Shown here: positions 46,010 through 56,639 of the stretch, piece by piece
How positions within the stretch are numbered: position 1 is the stretch's first letter
Layout of the letters: every line of letters begins with the position of its first letter
NCBI GenBank assembly: GCA_032622095.1
Contig: CP136061.1
Span: forward strand, 15,378,440 to 15,442,439
From: Siphonodentalium dalli
Taxonomy: Eukaryota; Mollusca; Scaphopoda; Gadilida; Siphonodentaliidae
Length of the DNA: 64,000 bases
Reading direction: 5' to 3'
The notes under the pieces: generated by a model
What the model was told of the DNA's origin: nothing
Database searches by the model: none
What the model saw: only the letters and a program-made list of their open reading frames with translations
Position numbers and translations under genes: made by a program

Positions 46010-46533
46010 CGTTGAGTTTTGTCTTATAAATTATGAAACAGATTATGTATCACGATTCAGGGCTGGGATTAAAATAATATGAAAGGGTAAACGAGAAAAT
46101 GGTACCGGTAGATTACTTTAATGAGGATCAGCACTTATAACGAATTGTTCTCTGATTGGATGCATAATATTTAAATCAATGAACGAGGTTATTTCCACGA
46201 CGATGGAATGTTTATGATCCACCTATATGCTGAAACAATAAAAGCTTCGTGAACGCAGTGTGAATAGAGATGATAAAATCACTCCATTAACGTGATGCGC
46301 GGGTACCATTAAAATCAATTGTATCACCTACAAATCATGTCGTCGATAGCAACTTCCCATGTCGCTGTTGACATAAAAATCACCTACCGCGGAACAATTT
46401 ACTAAGCAGCATGGCATTTGACGATTAAATTGTCCCCTTGGCAGGTTATGATTTGTTCAGATAATTGTCATATTCACATGTCACGTTTATAAGTCATTTA
46501 ACCCATTGAGAACTGGATGGTTGATGGGTAGTT
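46010..46533. other. No gene recognised
   Basis: No exon, TIR or tandem repeat is seen. Confidence 0.45.
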
Positions 46534-46695
46534 ACAGTAATGCCCTAAATAATCGACTCCTTAGCCACAGCAAAATTATGGGTAACTTTTCAGGATTTAG
46601 TCGGAAATATGAGAGCTTTCTGATGAATGGCAACAAGCCATATTTCCGACTAAATCCTGAAAAAGTTACCCATAATTCTGTTGTGGCCAAGGAGT
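46534..46695. mobile_element. FB-T foldback, right end lost
   Basis: It is complete on the left (CAGTAATGCCCTAAATAAT). The right arm breaks off at TTGTGGCCAAGGAG before the terminal GGGCATTACTG. A central deletion shortens one arm. Confidence 0.82.
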
Positions 46696-46762
46696 TTGTT
46701 AAACTTAGTCTCTGATAATGCCTATATGGTAATATATTGAATGTCATTATCATGTACATTAA

Positions 46763-46993
46763 CCCTCACATGACAGGAGCTGCGCTGGTGCAGCATTAAA
46801 GATTCTATGCCAGTGAATTCTCTTATATATGCAAGTCTCCCATAGGGAGCCTGGCATATATAAGAGAATGCACTGGCTTACAAGGTCAAGGTAAATATCG
46901 TTAGACCAATGCATTCTTTTATTTATGTGAGTTTCCCTATATAACAGAATGCATTGGCACTGGGTTTTCACAAAAGCTCCAATCATAAAAGAG
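46763..46993. mobile_element. TTAA-C element (copy 5)
   Basis: TTAA at 46759-46762 and 46994-46997 flanks CCCTCACATGACAGGAGC and GCTCCAATCATAAAAGAG. Two palindromes of the CTCTTATATATGC type are present, the second degenerate (TTTTATTTATG). Confidence 0.8.
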
Positions 46994-46997
46994 TTAA

Positions 46998-47536
46998 ACC
47001 CTTTCTAGCGACTTCTTGAATCCTAACAATCTGAATTAACAGGGGTGTACTGTATGTCCAAACAGCATGTATAAAGAATAGTTAGTGATTATAATGGTAT
47101 TCTTAATCACTATAATGATTTTATAACTGAGCTCTTATATTTCATGGTACTTATTGGATCATGCAGTGGGGGGGGGGGGGGGGGGGGGGGCTGGGAATTG
47201 AACTGTCCACTTCTCCCTAATAACTAAACAGGGAGGGATAAGCGACTTCTCCCATCAGTTATAAATACATAGGAATGGTTTATTATTCATTTGGGGGGGG
47301 GGGGGGTATATTCAGGATATATTGGCAGACGACAGTCAGATGAATAGATAAAAATACAAGGGCTGAAAGATTCCTATTCATTAGTGGGAAATGTTCAGAT
47401 AATAAGTTGGGTTATGGTCGTTTGTTGAAGTTATTATCTCAACAATTCCTAAAGGAACTACTCATCAATGAGTATTAATTTTGGTAAAGGGTTAATATTG
47501 GAATTGGATGGGTAAATCCATTCAGGAATCACATGG
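46998..47536. other. G-runs and a satellite remnant
   Basis: A run of 23 G at 47168-47190 and one of 14 G at 47293-47306 lie here. A diverged fragment of the 66-bp satellite is at 47385-47494 (AAATGTTCAGATAATAAG; GGAACTACTCATCAATGAG). No gene is seen. Confidence 0.7.
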
Positions 47537-47640
47537 TTAACACTTCCATGACTGGAGATTCCTCAATTTTGTGAAAACCCTGTGCCAATGCATTATCTTT
47601 ATATAATGTATACCACAAAGGGATAAGTTCCCAGTTAACC
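47537..47640. mobile_element. TTAA-C left fragment
   Basis: TTAA, CACTTCCATGACTGGAG and GTGCCAATGCATTATC are followed by decayed sequence. The right half is absent. Confidence 0.65.
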
Positions 47641-47949
47641 CTTTGATAATGTAATATACAATACAAGAGCCCATTTACAGCGAAAAGTCACTTCTCCCTG
47701 GGACAAAATAGGGAGAAGTGGCACATTTTAAGCAGAAGATATGTCTCCGGAGTGGTTCTCTATGCTGGTCTCTGGCAACAATGTGCTATCAACAGCATAC
47801 ACTAAAGTTCAAATGGCTCTAATTTCCTTCACACAAGTACATGTATAAATTTCTGTGGGTTCAACAATTTACAACGTTTTTATGGGTTTTTATTAAAATT
47901 TGTGAGTTTGCCACTATTAATTGTCACTATCAAGCTCAAATATTACAAG

Positions 47950-48057
47950 TGCAGACACCATGATATGGGCTGATGGGATTCGAGCAGAGGACACCTTGAT
48001 ATGGTCTGATGGGAATTGAGCAGACACCTTGATATGGGCTGATGGGAATGGAGCAGG
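47950..48057 (+). repeat. Short tandem repeat of about 35-40 bp
   Basis: Three copies around CACCTTGATATGGGCTGATG then GGAATTGAGCAG, with small length differences. Confidence 0.8.
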
Positions 48058-48325
48058 TGACTGCAGGTGTAATTAATTATCACTGGTTTATATGCTTAAC
48101 TCTTCTCATCCTGGACTTATAGAAAGTAACACCATGATATTACATAATTAAGCCATCATGAGCTGGATGATAATATATACATGTACAGGGTCTCATTTCT
48201 CAAAACATGCAATGAGTATGGGATAATATTTTCCTTGACCTTAAATTGTATGCCAGTGCATTGGCACAGGATTTTTAATGCTGCACCAGCGCAGCTCCCA
48301 TCATGAAAGGGTTAATTTGGTTTAA

Positions 48326-48642
48326 CTCTTTCAGTGCCAGGGGCCGATCTCATCGGCCGATCTCATCGGCCCTAATTTACGGTCTGTAGAGTGCCAGGGC
48401 CGATGAGATCGGCCCTAAAATAAATAAAAAAAAAAAAAAAAAATTTTTTTTTGGGGTTTAATTTTTTTTGGGTATGCTTAAGCATGCTATAGCGAATTTA
48501 AAAACAAACTGGATAACACCTTTGGGGCATGTTATAAATCAAAACTATCACCAAGTAATCATAGTAATAATTTTAATGCCCATGAAAAACGTAAGATTCC
48601 CTGGCACTAAACCTACAAAATAAGCCTGGCACTGAAAGAGTT
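48326..48642. mobile_element. TTAA-B element without the core palindrome (copy 4)
   Basis: The left end CTCTTTCAGTGCCAGGG follows TTAA (48322-48325), and the right end is CCTGGCACTGAAAGAG. The internal TTAAGCATGCTATAGCGAAT and ATCACCAAGTAATCATAGT match other copies, but the 66-bp palindrome is absent. A TTAA-C right end lies just before it (about 48250-48315). Confidence 0.75.
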
Positions 48643-49560
48643 TTTACTCAGAAGTTGACGACATTGTATTCATTGGTATACCCCCCATATCGATAGTTAC
48701 CACCCCAACCTGTGTGTGTGTCACTCGCATGATATTGTCGAAAATTGAAGCCAACTTTTACATAAAATACTAAGTCAGTTAAAATTTTCTTCATGAAATA
48801 TTTCGAGGAGATTTTAAATTTGTAGTTATGTAAAACTATAAACACAACGAAAAATTGGACCACCACGAAAATATTTGCTTTTACAGTAGTTAAAATTATA
48901 GAAGCAAACAATTTCTTCATACTTTGTCGGCATATTGTTGGGTTAATTACCGTAATCATTGTGAATATGAGGGAAGGACTTTGTAAAACTCTTTCCCATT
49001 GATACTGAATGACCTCTAGGTGGTTGTTGCCAAGACGTGCCTAACATAACAAATCGCCATTTGATGGTCTGATATCTGCATTGATTTAAAGCCCTGTCTG
49101 ATCAATTTGTCTGGCGTTATTGACTATCTGCGGTTACATGCACATGCCAATACTTTACTTAATGTTACTTAAGAAATAATCGCACACCATATACATTCAC
49201 ACAATCAGCTCCCGTAGGAATCAGTACATTTTGCCATGCAGTCAACATGAACGTTTCCGATGTTCATAAACCATTAACTTAAGTCGACACTTCAGTTATT
49301 GGCCGATGAAGGCAACATCTACGTCACTTCAAGCCGATCGAATGCACCCACTTTCTGCGCGTTGTTATGGGAAACTGTTGAAATTTTCATAATATGTTAC
49401 TCACATATATTGTTTTGGTAGATTTGAAAAGTTATTCAAATGCTTTATTATCTATTAAAATGTACTGGTATATAATTATAAGGAATGACTTGCAGATCGA
49501 TTGGGGTCATTGGTTTCGACCAGCAGAGTACTTAAAATAAGTTTGTGTGAATCCCAAATA
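48643..49560. other. No gene recognised
   Basis: A 103-codon minus-strand frame (48648-48959) with a hydrophobic stretch (ANIFVVVQFFVVFIVL) is AT-rich and lacks a family match or splice context. I do not call it a gene. Nothing else is recognised. Confidence 0.4.
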
Positions 49561-49582
49561 AATGAAAGTGTCAATGACACTG

Positions 49583-52339
49583 TAGCTCAACTTAGGTAGG
49601 GGCATAATATAATGGTTAACAGTAAATGGAGGAATAGGAAAGGTGCTAATTGAAATGTCTAACCTGCGCCAAAGGATTTAGTGATGCAAAGTGTAAAATA
49701 CAAGATGGCTGCTGGTGGCCATTTTTTTTGGCCAATTGACCCCAAAAGAACTCGTTCCCATCTACGTATAATTGTTAACATCCATGACAAATTTTATGAA
49801 GATCTGACCAAAGCTACGACCTACAAATTTCATGATGATCAGACGAACAGTATGACCTGTAGACCGCGCCAATGGATTGAATTTTGAAATCCAAGATGGC
49901 CGCTGGCAGCCATGTTTTTTGGCCGAATGACCCCACAATGATTCGTTCCCATCTACATGTCAATGTCAACATTCATGACAAATTTAATAAAGATCAGACC
50001 AAAGGTATGACCTGTAGCCCACGCCAAAGGATTTAGTCATGCAAAGAGTAAAATGCTGGTGGCCATGTTTATTGACCGAATGACCCCAAAACGACTCGTT
50101 CCCATCTACATGTCATTGTTATAATTCATGACAAATTTCATGACCATCTGACCAAAGCTACGACCTGTAGCCCGCACCAAAGGATTTAGTCATGCAAAGA
50201 GTAAAATCCAAGATGGCTGCTGGCGGCCATGTTTTTAGACCGAATGACCCCAAAACGACTCGATCCCATCTACATGTCATTGTTATCATTCATGACAAAT
50301 TTCATGATGATCAGACGAACAGTACGACCTGTAGCCCGCGCCAATGGATTGAATTTTGAAACCCAAGATGGCCGCCAGCGGCCATGTTTTTTGGCCGAAT
50401 GACCCCACAATGATTCGTTCCCATCTACATGTCAATGTCAACGTTCATGACAAATTTTATAAAGATTAGACCAAAGGCAACCTATAGCCCGCGCCAAAGG
50501 ATTTAGTCATGCAAAGAGTAAAATCCAAGATGGCTGCTGGTGGCCATGTTTTTTGGCCGAACGACTCCAAAATCACTCGTTCCCATCTACATGTCAGTGT
50601 TAACATCCATGACAAATTTCATAAACTTCCGACCAACACAACGACCTGTAGCCCGCGCCAAAGGATTTAGTCATGCAAAGAGTAAAATCCAAGATGGCTG
50701 CTGGCAGCCATGTTTTTTGGCCGAACGACCCCAAAATCACTCGGTCCCATCTACATGTCATCATTAACATCAATGACAAATTTCATGATGATCAGACAAA
50801 CAGTACGATCTGTAGCCCACGCCAATGGATTGAATCTTGAAATCCAAGATGGCTGCCAGTGGCCATGTTTTTTGGCCGAATGACCCCAAAATGACTCGTT
50901 CCCATCTACATGTCAATGTCAACATTCATGACAAATTTCATAAAGATCAGACCAAAGGTACGACCTGTAGCCCGCGCCAAAGGATTTAGTCATGCAAATA
51001 GTAAAATCCAAGATGGCTGCTGGCGGCCATGTTTTTTGGCCGAACGACCCCAAAATCACTCGTTCCCATCTACATGTCAATATTAACATCCATGACAAAT
51101 TTCATGATGATCAGACGAACAGTACGACCTGTAGCCCGCGCCAATGGATTGAATTTTGAAATCTAAGATGGCCGCCAGCGGCCATGTTTTTTGGCCGAAT
51201 GACCCCACAATGATTCGTTCTCATCTACATGTCAATGTCAACATTCATGACAAATTTCATAAAGATTAGACCAAAGGTACAACCTGTAGCCCGCGCCAAA
51301 GGATTTAGTCATGCAAAGAGTAAAATCCAAGATGGCTGCTGGCGGCCATGTTTATTGGCCGAACGACCCCAAAATGACTCGTTCCCATCTACATGTCAAT
51401 ATTAACATCCATGACAAATTTCATGATGATCAGACGAACAGTACGACCTGTAGCCCGCGCCAATGGATTGAATTTTGAAATCTAAGATGGCCGCCAGCGG
51501 CCATGTTTTTGGCCGAATGACCCCACAATGATTCGTTCTCATCTACATGTCAATGTCAACATTCATGACAAATTTCATAAAGATTAGACCAAAGGTACAA
51601 CCTGTAGCCCGCGCCAAAGGATTTAGTCATGCAAAGAGTAAAATCCAAGATGGCTGCTGGCGGCCATGTTTTTGGGCCGAACGACACCAAAATCACTCGT
51701 TCCCATCTACATGTCATTATTAACATCAATGACAAATTTCATGATGATCAGGCGAACAGTACAATCTGTAGCCCGCGCCAATGGATTGAATCTTGAAATC
51801 CAAGATGGCTGCCAGCGGCCATGTTTTTTGGCCGAATGACCCCAAAATGACTCGTTCCCATCTACATGTCAACATTCATGACAAATTTCATAAAGATTAG
51901 ACCAAAGGTACAACCTGTAGCCCGCGCCAAAGGATTTAGTCATGCCAAGAGTAAAATCCAAGATGGCTGCTGGCGGCCATGTTTTTTTGGCCAAACAACT
52001 CCAAAATCACTCGTTCCCATCTACATGTCATTATTAACATCAATGACAAATTTCATGATGATCAGATGAACAGTACGACCTGTAGGCCGCGCCAATGGAT
52101 TGAATCTTGAAATCCAAGATGGCTGCCAGCGGCCATGTTTTTTTGGCCGAATGACCCCAAAATGACTCGTTCCCATCTACATGTCAATGTCAACATTCAT
52201 GACAAATTTCATGAAGATCAGACCAAAGGTACAACCTGTAGCCCGCGCCAAAGGAAATTGTTGACGGACACACGCACACACGCGCACACGGACGCCAAAC
52301 CATGGCAATAGCTCAAACTTACAAAAGTAAGTTGAGCTA
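49583..52339. mobile_element. Large element made of about 160-bp units in alternating types
   Basis: Short inverted ends TAGCTCAACTTA and TAAGTTGAGCTA bound 2.76 kb. The inside is about 16 units of roughly 156-163 bp, each with CCAAGATGGC, GGCCATGTTTTTTGGCCGAA, CGTTCCCATCTACATGTC and GACAAATTTCATGATGATCA. Two unit types alternate: one with CAAAGGATTTAGTCATGCAA, the other with CAATGGATTGAATTTTGAAA. The repeating block is therefore about 319 bp. The right end has an ACACACGCACACACG tail and CCATGGCAATAGCTCAAACT. Fragments lie at 19309 and 27808. It is non-coding; all open frames are short. Confidence 0.82.
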
Positions 52340-52404
52340 AAAAGCTGTATTCCTATTTATTTTTTTAAACCTTCGGAAAATTTGAGACGAGTTGTGGTAC
52401 AATA

Positions 52405-52657
52405 ATTTCATGACTGGAGCTTCCTGAAAATTGGCAAAAACCCTGTGCCAATGCATTCTCTTATATATGCGAGTCGCCCATGAGGCACCTCGTATATATA
52501 AGAGAATGCCATGGCCTAACAATATTTCCCTTGACCTTGTAAGCCAGTGCATTCTCTTATATATGTGAGGCTCCCTATTTGAGACTGACATATATAAGAG
52601 AATGCACTGGCACAGGGTCTTTAAAGCTGCACCAGCACAGCTCCCGTCATGAAAGGG
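52405..52657. mobile_element. TTAA-C element (copy 6)
   Basis: The left end AATTTCATGACTGGAGC and right end CCCGTCATGAAAGGG bound two palindromes (TATGCGAGTCGCCC; TATGTGAGGCTCCC) separated by CCTTGACCTTGTAAGCCAG. The flanking TTAA sites are mutated. Confidence 0.78.
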
Positions 52658-53425
52658 ATAAGAAAACCCATAAATTAAATTTGGTGAAAATCGGATTATG
52701 TTTGCTACAGTTATCGTGCCAAGTAGCTGGTGAAATAAGACAATCCAGGTAAAAAAACCAGAATGCATAACTCCTGAAAAAAATTCAGACAGGACTGATG
52801 TTTGAACTCGTCCAAGGGACTCATGAGCAGAAGCAATGATTCTAATTTGATAACATCTGATTAGTTAGTTAAATTAAATGTGACATGGATGGACAGACAG
52901 CTAGGCAGATGAACAGAGGGCTTGACAGACGCCCACCATCATTTATAATACCATAGGTCAAGTTTATTACACAACAAACAAAAATCCATTTAGGATTCAG
53001 AGGGTAAAATGAGAAACTCATTATTATATAACTACAGTCAACAGTTGACATTTCACATAGTTTAAAATAGCATGATCTTTGAACTTTGTGGCTTTTAAGC
53101 TGTGATGATTATGTGAGTAACAGCTTAACCTTTCAGTGCATAAGTACCAAGAAAACTCATCGCATGCTACCAACATCACACACTCACATTAGTACCAAGA
53201 ATAAATTTGGTGACTATGCAAAGCCTGGCATGGAATTTTAGAATATCAACAAACAAATAATAGCAATTACAGGACTCGATGTGTTCTAAAATTACTACTT
53301 ACCATTTATGTTCCCCTCTCCCGACCCATATTTTAGGGCTCGTGTAGGTACATGTAGGTAGGTCAATATTTTGTTTGCATAAACCAATTGCTAATGAGGA
53401 GACGTATTCTTTTAACAATAGGGTG
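52658..53425. other. No gene recognised
   Basis: No exon, TIR or tandem array is seen. Confidence 0.45.
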
Positions 53426-53429
53426 TTAA

Positions 53430-53606
53430 CCCTTTGAGCGCCAAGTCCGGTTTTTGTATCAACCCATATACCCTGTGCCAATGCATTCTCTTATATAAGC
53501 GAGTCGACCATAGGTCTCTTCGCATATATAAGAGAATGCATTGGTCTAACAATATTTTTTTTTTTAGGTTTAGGGCCGATGAGATCGGCCCCTGGCACTC
53601 AAAGGG
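53430..53606. mobile_element. TTAA-B short element (copy 5)
   Basis: TTAA at 53426-53429 and 53607-53610 flanks CCCTTTGAGCGCCAAG and CCTGGCACTCAAAGGG, with one 66-bp palindrome. The right TTAA is shared with the TTAA-C element that follows. Confidence 0.85.
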
Positions 53607-53610
53607 TTAA

Positions 53611-53879
53611 AACTTCCATGACTGGAGCTTCCCAAATTTTTTCTGAAAAACCTGTGCCAATGCATTATTCTCTTGGGCCAATGTATTCTCTTATACATCT
53701 CACTGAACATATAAGAGAATACATTGGCCTAACAATATTTACCTTGACCTTGTAAGCCAGTGCATTCTCTTATATAAGCAAAGCTCCCTATGGGAGACTT
53801 GCAAATATAAGAGAATGCACTGGAACATAATTTTTAATGCTGCACCAGCGCAGCTCCCATAATGAACACCATGAAAGGG
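53611..53879. mobile_element. TTAA-C element (copy 7, abutting TTAA-B)
   Basis: It runs from AACTTCCATGACTGGAGC to ACCATGAAAGGG before TTAA 53880-53883. The first palindrome is rearranged (CATTATTCTCTTGGGCC) and the second is fairly intact. Confidence 0.78.
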
Positions 53880-54274
53880 TTAATTGGCAAAGATTATGTC
53901 ATCATGTAATAATGTTATAAATTTTAAATGAGACAAATATAATATATTTGTGGGCAGCAAAAAAATTGGTCAGTCAGGAGAAGGTAAATAAGCAATTTTT
54001 TAATTATGGCCCACGTAGAAATAATTATTATATGTTACATGAAGTTTTTTTGTGTGAACATTTGAAAGCCAGAAAAGGGTGTGCCCAAAATACATAATTG
54101 TGCTGAAATTAGCACACATGAAGACATGCATTCTTCATGTATATGAATACAAACATGATATTTCTCACTGGAACAGAAGAAAAATATTTGTAAAGATTTC
54201 CTGAAGCAAGAATTGAGTGAAGAAATTGCTTGTTTTGGTATAAAATTTCAAAACTTTCTCTTACCGGGCAGAAC

Positions 54275-54398
54275 CGTATATAAGATAGTACATTGGTGCC
54301 TTACAATATTGACCTTGACTCGTAAGCTCAATATATAAGAGAATGCACTGGCACAGGATCTTTAATGATGCACCAGCACAGCCCAATCATGAAAGGGC
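54275..54398. mobile_element. TTAA-C right fragment
   Basis: CTTACAATATTGACCTTGAC, then AGAGAATGCACTGGCACAGG and ATCATGAAAGGG. The left end is missing. Confidence 0.65.
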
Positions 54399-54505
54399 TA
54401 AGCCATCTAAAGCCCTGAGATTCATAACTATCAGGGTTTCCGCCAGGGGGGAATTATTGAGTCCGTATTGGGGAAACACATAACGCAACGGGACGACCAT
54501 ATTAA

Positions 54506-54878
54506 CCCTTTACCCAACAAAATAGCCAAAACCGGCCAAATAAAGCTTCAACAGCCTAAAATATCTTCAGTCTGTCTCAATAGAACCATACAAATATGGA
54601 TATCCGGCACCGGCTCCTTGACCACCGGCTCCTTGACCAATGCATTCTCTTATATATGCGAGTCGACCATAGGTCGCCTCGCATATATAAGAGAATGCAT
54701 TGGCCTAAAAAAAATCTTTTTTTAACACTTTTTAACATTTTTTCTTACATTCTTTAACAATTTTATAATTTTTAATGTGTTAAGCCAATGCATTCTCTTA
54801 TATATGCGAGGCGACCTATGGTCGACTCGCATATATAAGAGAATGCATTGGCACAGGGCCCTTCTGTTGGGTAAAGGG
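54506..54878. mobile_element. TTAA-A inverted-repeat element (copy 3), beside exon A
   Basis: TTAA at 54502-54505 and 54879-54882 flanks CCCTTTACCCAACAAAATAG and TCTGTTGGGTAAAGGG. Two perfect palindromes are present. It differs from copies 1 and 2 by a small rearrangement (CCGGCTCCTTGACCA twice). The right TTAA is 47 nt from the last base of ST7 exon A. Confidence 0.88.
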
Positions 54879-54928
54879 TTAACTAGTTTTTCCTCCAAAG
54901 TTTGAACTTGCGAACAATCAGTTCTTAC

Positions 54929-55097
54929 CTGGCGTTGTTGTCTGTTGTTGTTGTTGCTGTTGTTGGTTGTTATTTGGAGTACTGTTACTGCTCGCTTCAT
55001 TGGTGTCACTACCGCCCAGTAATGGAGATATATGGTTGAGCGACACCTGCTCTATGAAGGACGTGCCATACTTCTTAAAATACCACCACTCAAATAT
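54929..55097 (-). CDS. ST7: ST7-like protein, exon A (internal)
   Basis: On the minus strand TTTTTTCTTCCAG precedes 169 nt ending in CCAG before a GTAAGA donor. The frame (phase 0) reads [40 protein letters not shown] and [16 protein letters not shown], leaving one G. Human ST7 has [20 protein letters not shown] followed by LRPLLGG and an Asn/Ser-rich linker (from memory). Here the linker is Asn/Gln/Thr-rich, with eight Gln encoded by a CAA/CAG repeat. The exon before it, with the second membrane segment, was not found in 55098-64000 and presumably lies outside. Confidence 0.95.
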
Positions 55098-55440
55098 CTG
55101 GAAGAAAAAAGCCAACTCAAATATATAAAAGTTAAAGGTGGATTATCTCTTTGTAAACATGTATTATATTGTTACCGGGGTATAAAATATTAGATCTGAA
55201 TCGAAGACTCCTGTCCGGAAATGCTTCTATCGATTAATATTCATTTTATTTCAAATATTTTCTGGTCTAAAAAGGTGTGGTTGTTTAGCTAACAAACAAT
55301 AGTGGTTACTGTTAACAGACACCAGAAATTTTATGGTGTAATTTTGTCACAAATAAACATTAATTATACTCATTATCGCTTATAACTATAGTATAGCGGT
55401 TAAGAAAAAAAATCATGCACTTTTACCAACGGTAAAACAA

Positions 55441-56639
55441 AAACAACAACACCATTCTCCCTGTTATTCATCACAATTGCCACAGCTTACGCAATTTGGC
55501 AACGGTTGACGAAATATTAGAATTAATGTTGAACATGTGGAAAATGACTATTTGACACTTTTGCCGTCAATCTTATGTTTGATTTTGAGTTATATTCGCT
55601 GTATTTGATACAATTCATAGTCGCAATACAACACTAAGTCAATATAGTTAAGCTAATGTGCAATATTTATGAACATGGTCAATGAATATAGGCAAATTAC
55701 TTTTGTAATAAATAGACAATGAACAAAACTAACAAATACTGCTGAACTGCACGATCGCCTACGGAAACCCATTCTCCATTCTACGGAAAGCCGATTCGTT
55801 GTGGTTTTCACGAATTGCAATGTGCGAAAATTACTAAATGATAATCGGAGATATGGTTAATTTTCTGAATCAAATCAAAAGAACTTATTAAATTGATGTA
55901 TACACAACTTATTGAAGGCAGGTCGTGATCAAGTAATACTGTCGCATTTGTAGAAATTGGGGATTGGGGTAGGGGCGGGTTGTAATCTAGCTCTTGGTGT
56001 TGAAGTCACCATGATGAATTTTTTTAGGGATGACTGTACAGCGGTTGATGTCACCCTGAGAGTTCAGAATATCAATCAAGATGGGTATATAGTAATGCCA
56101 AGAGTTGAAAGTTTGTTCTATAATATATTCTCCATAACGTGACAATAGGGGGGTGTTACATTGTCGGTTGAATATTTTTCCATCTTCATGTAGGCCTACA
56201 TGTATGTGGTGACAGATTGGACTCAAAGCAGGGTGCAAATCCAATTTTGAGGACCTGAGAGTTTGGTATGATTCAAAGGGTTCAGTTGGAAATTTAAGCA
56301 CCCCCAACAGCCACGGCACTGTCTCTTCTAGTGTGTGGTGAGGTTGTGGTGGCTTCAGCACTTTTCAATTATAAATGTAACAAATGCCAACAAATGTGTG
56401 TACGATCAAATTTTATAATTACGCTAGTATGACCATGTTTTGAAAGGAAATTGGCAGAACTTAAAAACTGAACTAAGTGGGACCATAATATGTGGCTACT
56501 CTGGCACAATAGCATCAAATCTGACCAACTATTGTCAGTAAAACCGTTTAGTGTTTCTTTCATTGTGCATAAAGGTCACAAAGATGGAGAACTCTCTAAC
56601 ATGATTTCTCTTTAGATTAACATATCCATGAGTTAAAAG
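55441..56639. other. No gene recognised
   Basis: A 124-codon minus-strand frame (55987-56361; begins MLKPPQPHHTLEETVPWLLG) has no recognised domain or splice context. The rest is AT-rich. Confidence 0.4.

Larger units (their letters stand above)
11324..55097 (-). other. ST7: ST7-like gene, partial span (six exons)
   Basis: This is the extent of the recognised part of the gene. Exons in transcript order are A 54929-55097, B 45283-45456, C 37908-37986, microexon C2 34682-34736, D 33864-33963 and E 11324-11421. Phases chain without a conflict (0/1, 1/1, 1/2, 2/0, 0/1, 1/0), giving 225 codons with no stop. Introns are 9472, 7296, 3171, 718 and 22442 bp, all GT-AG. The N-terminal exons with the first membrane segments should lie beyond 64000, because I could not find them in 55098-64000. 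The C-terminal half lies before position 1. ST7L is a vertebrate paralogue, and an invertebrate is likely to have one family member. Confidence 0.9.

Noticed and set aside
48648-48959. 103-codon minus-strand frame with a hydrophobic stretch as a membrane protein or upstream ST7 exon
   Set aside because: It lies between exons A and B, where the ST7 phase chain is already complete. It has no ST7 similarity and is AT-biased.
55987-56361. 124-codon minus-strand frame upstream of ST7 exon A as the missing N-terminal exon
   Set aside because: The expected ST7 sequence before IFEWW (hydrophobic, ending SLISGLIL-like) is not present and there is no suitable donor. It is left as unrecognised.
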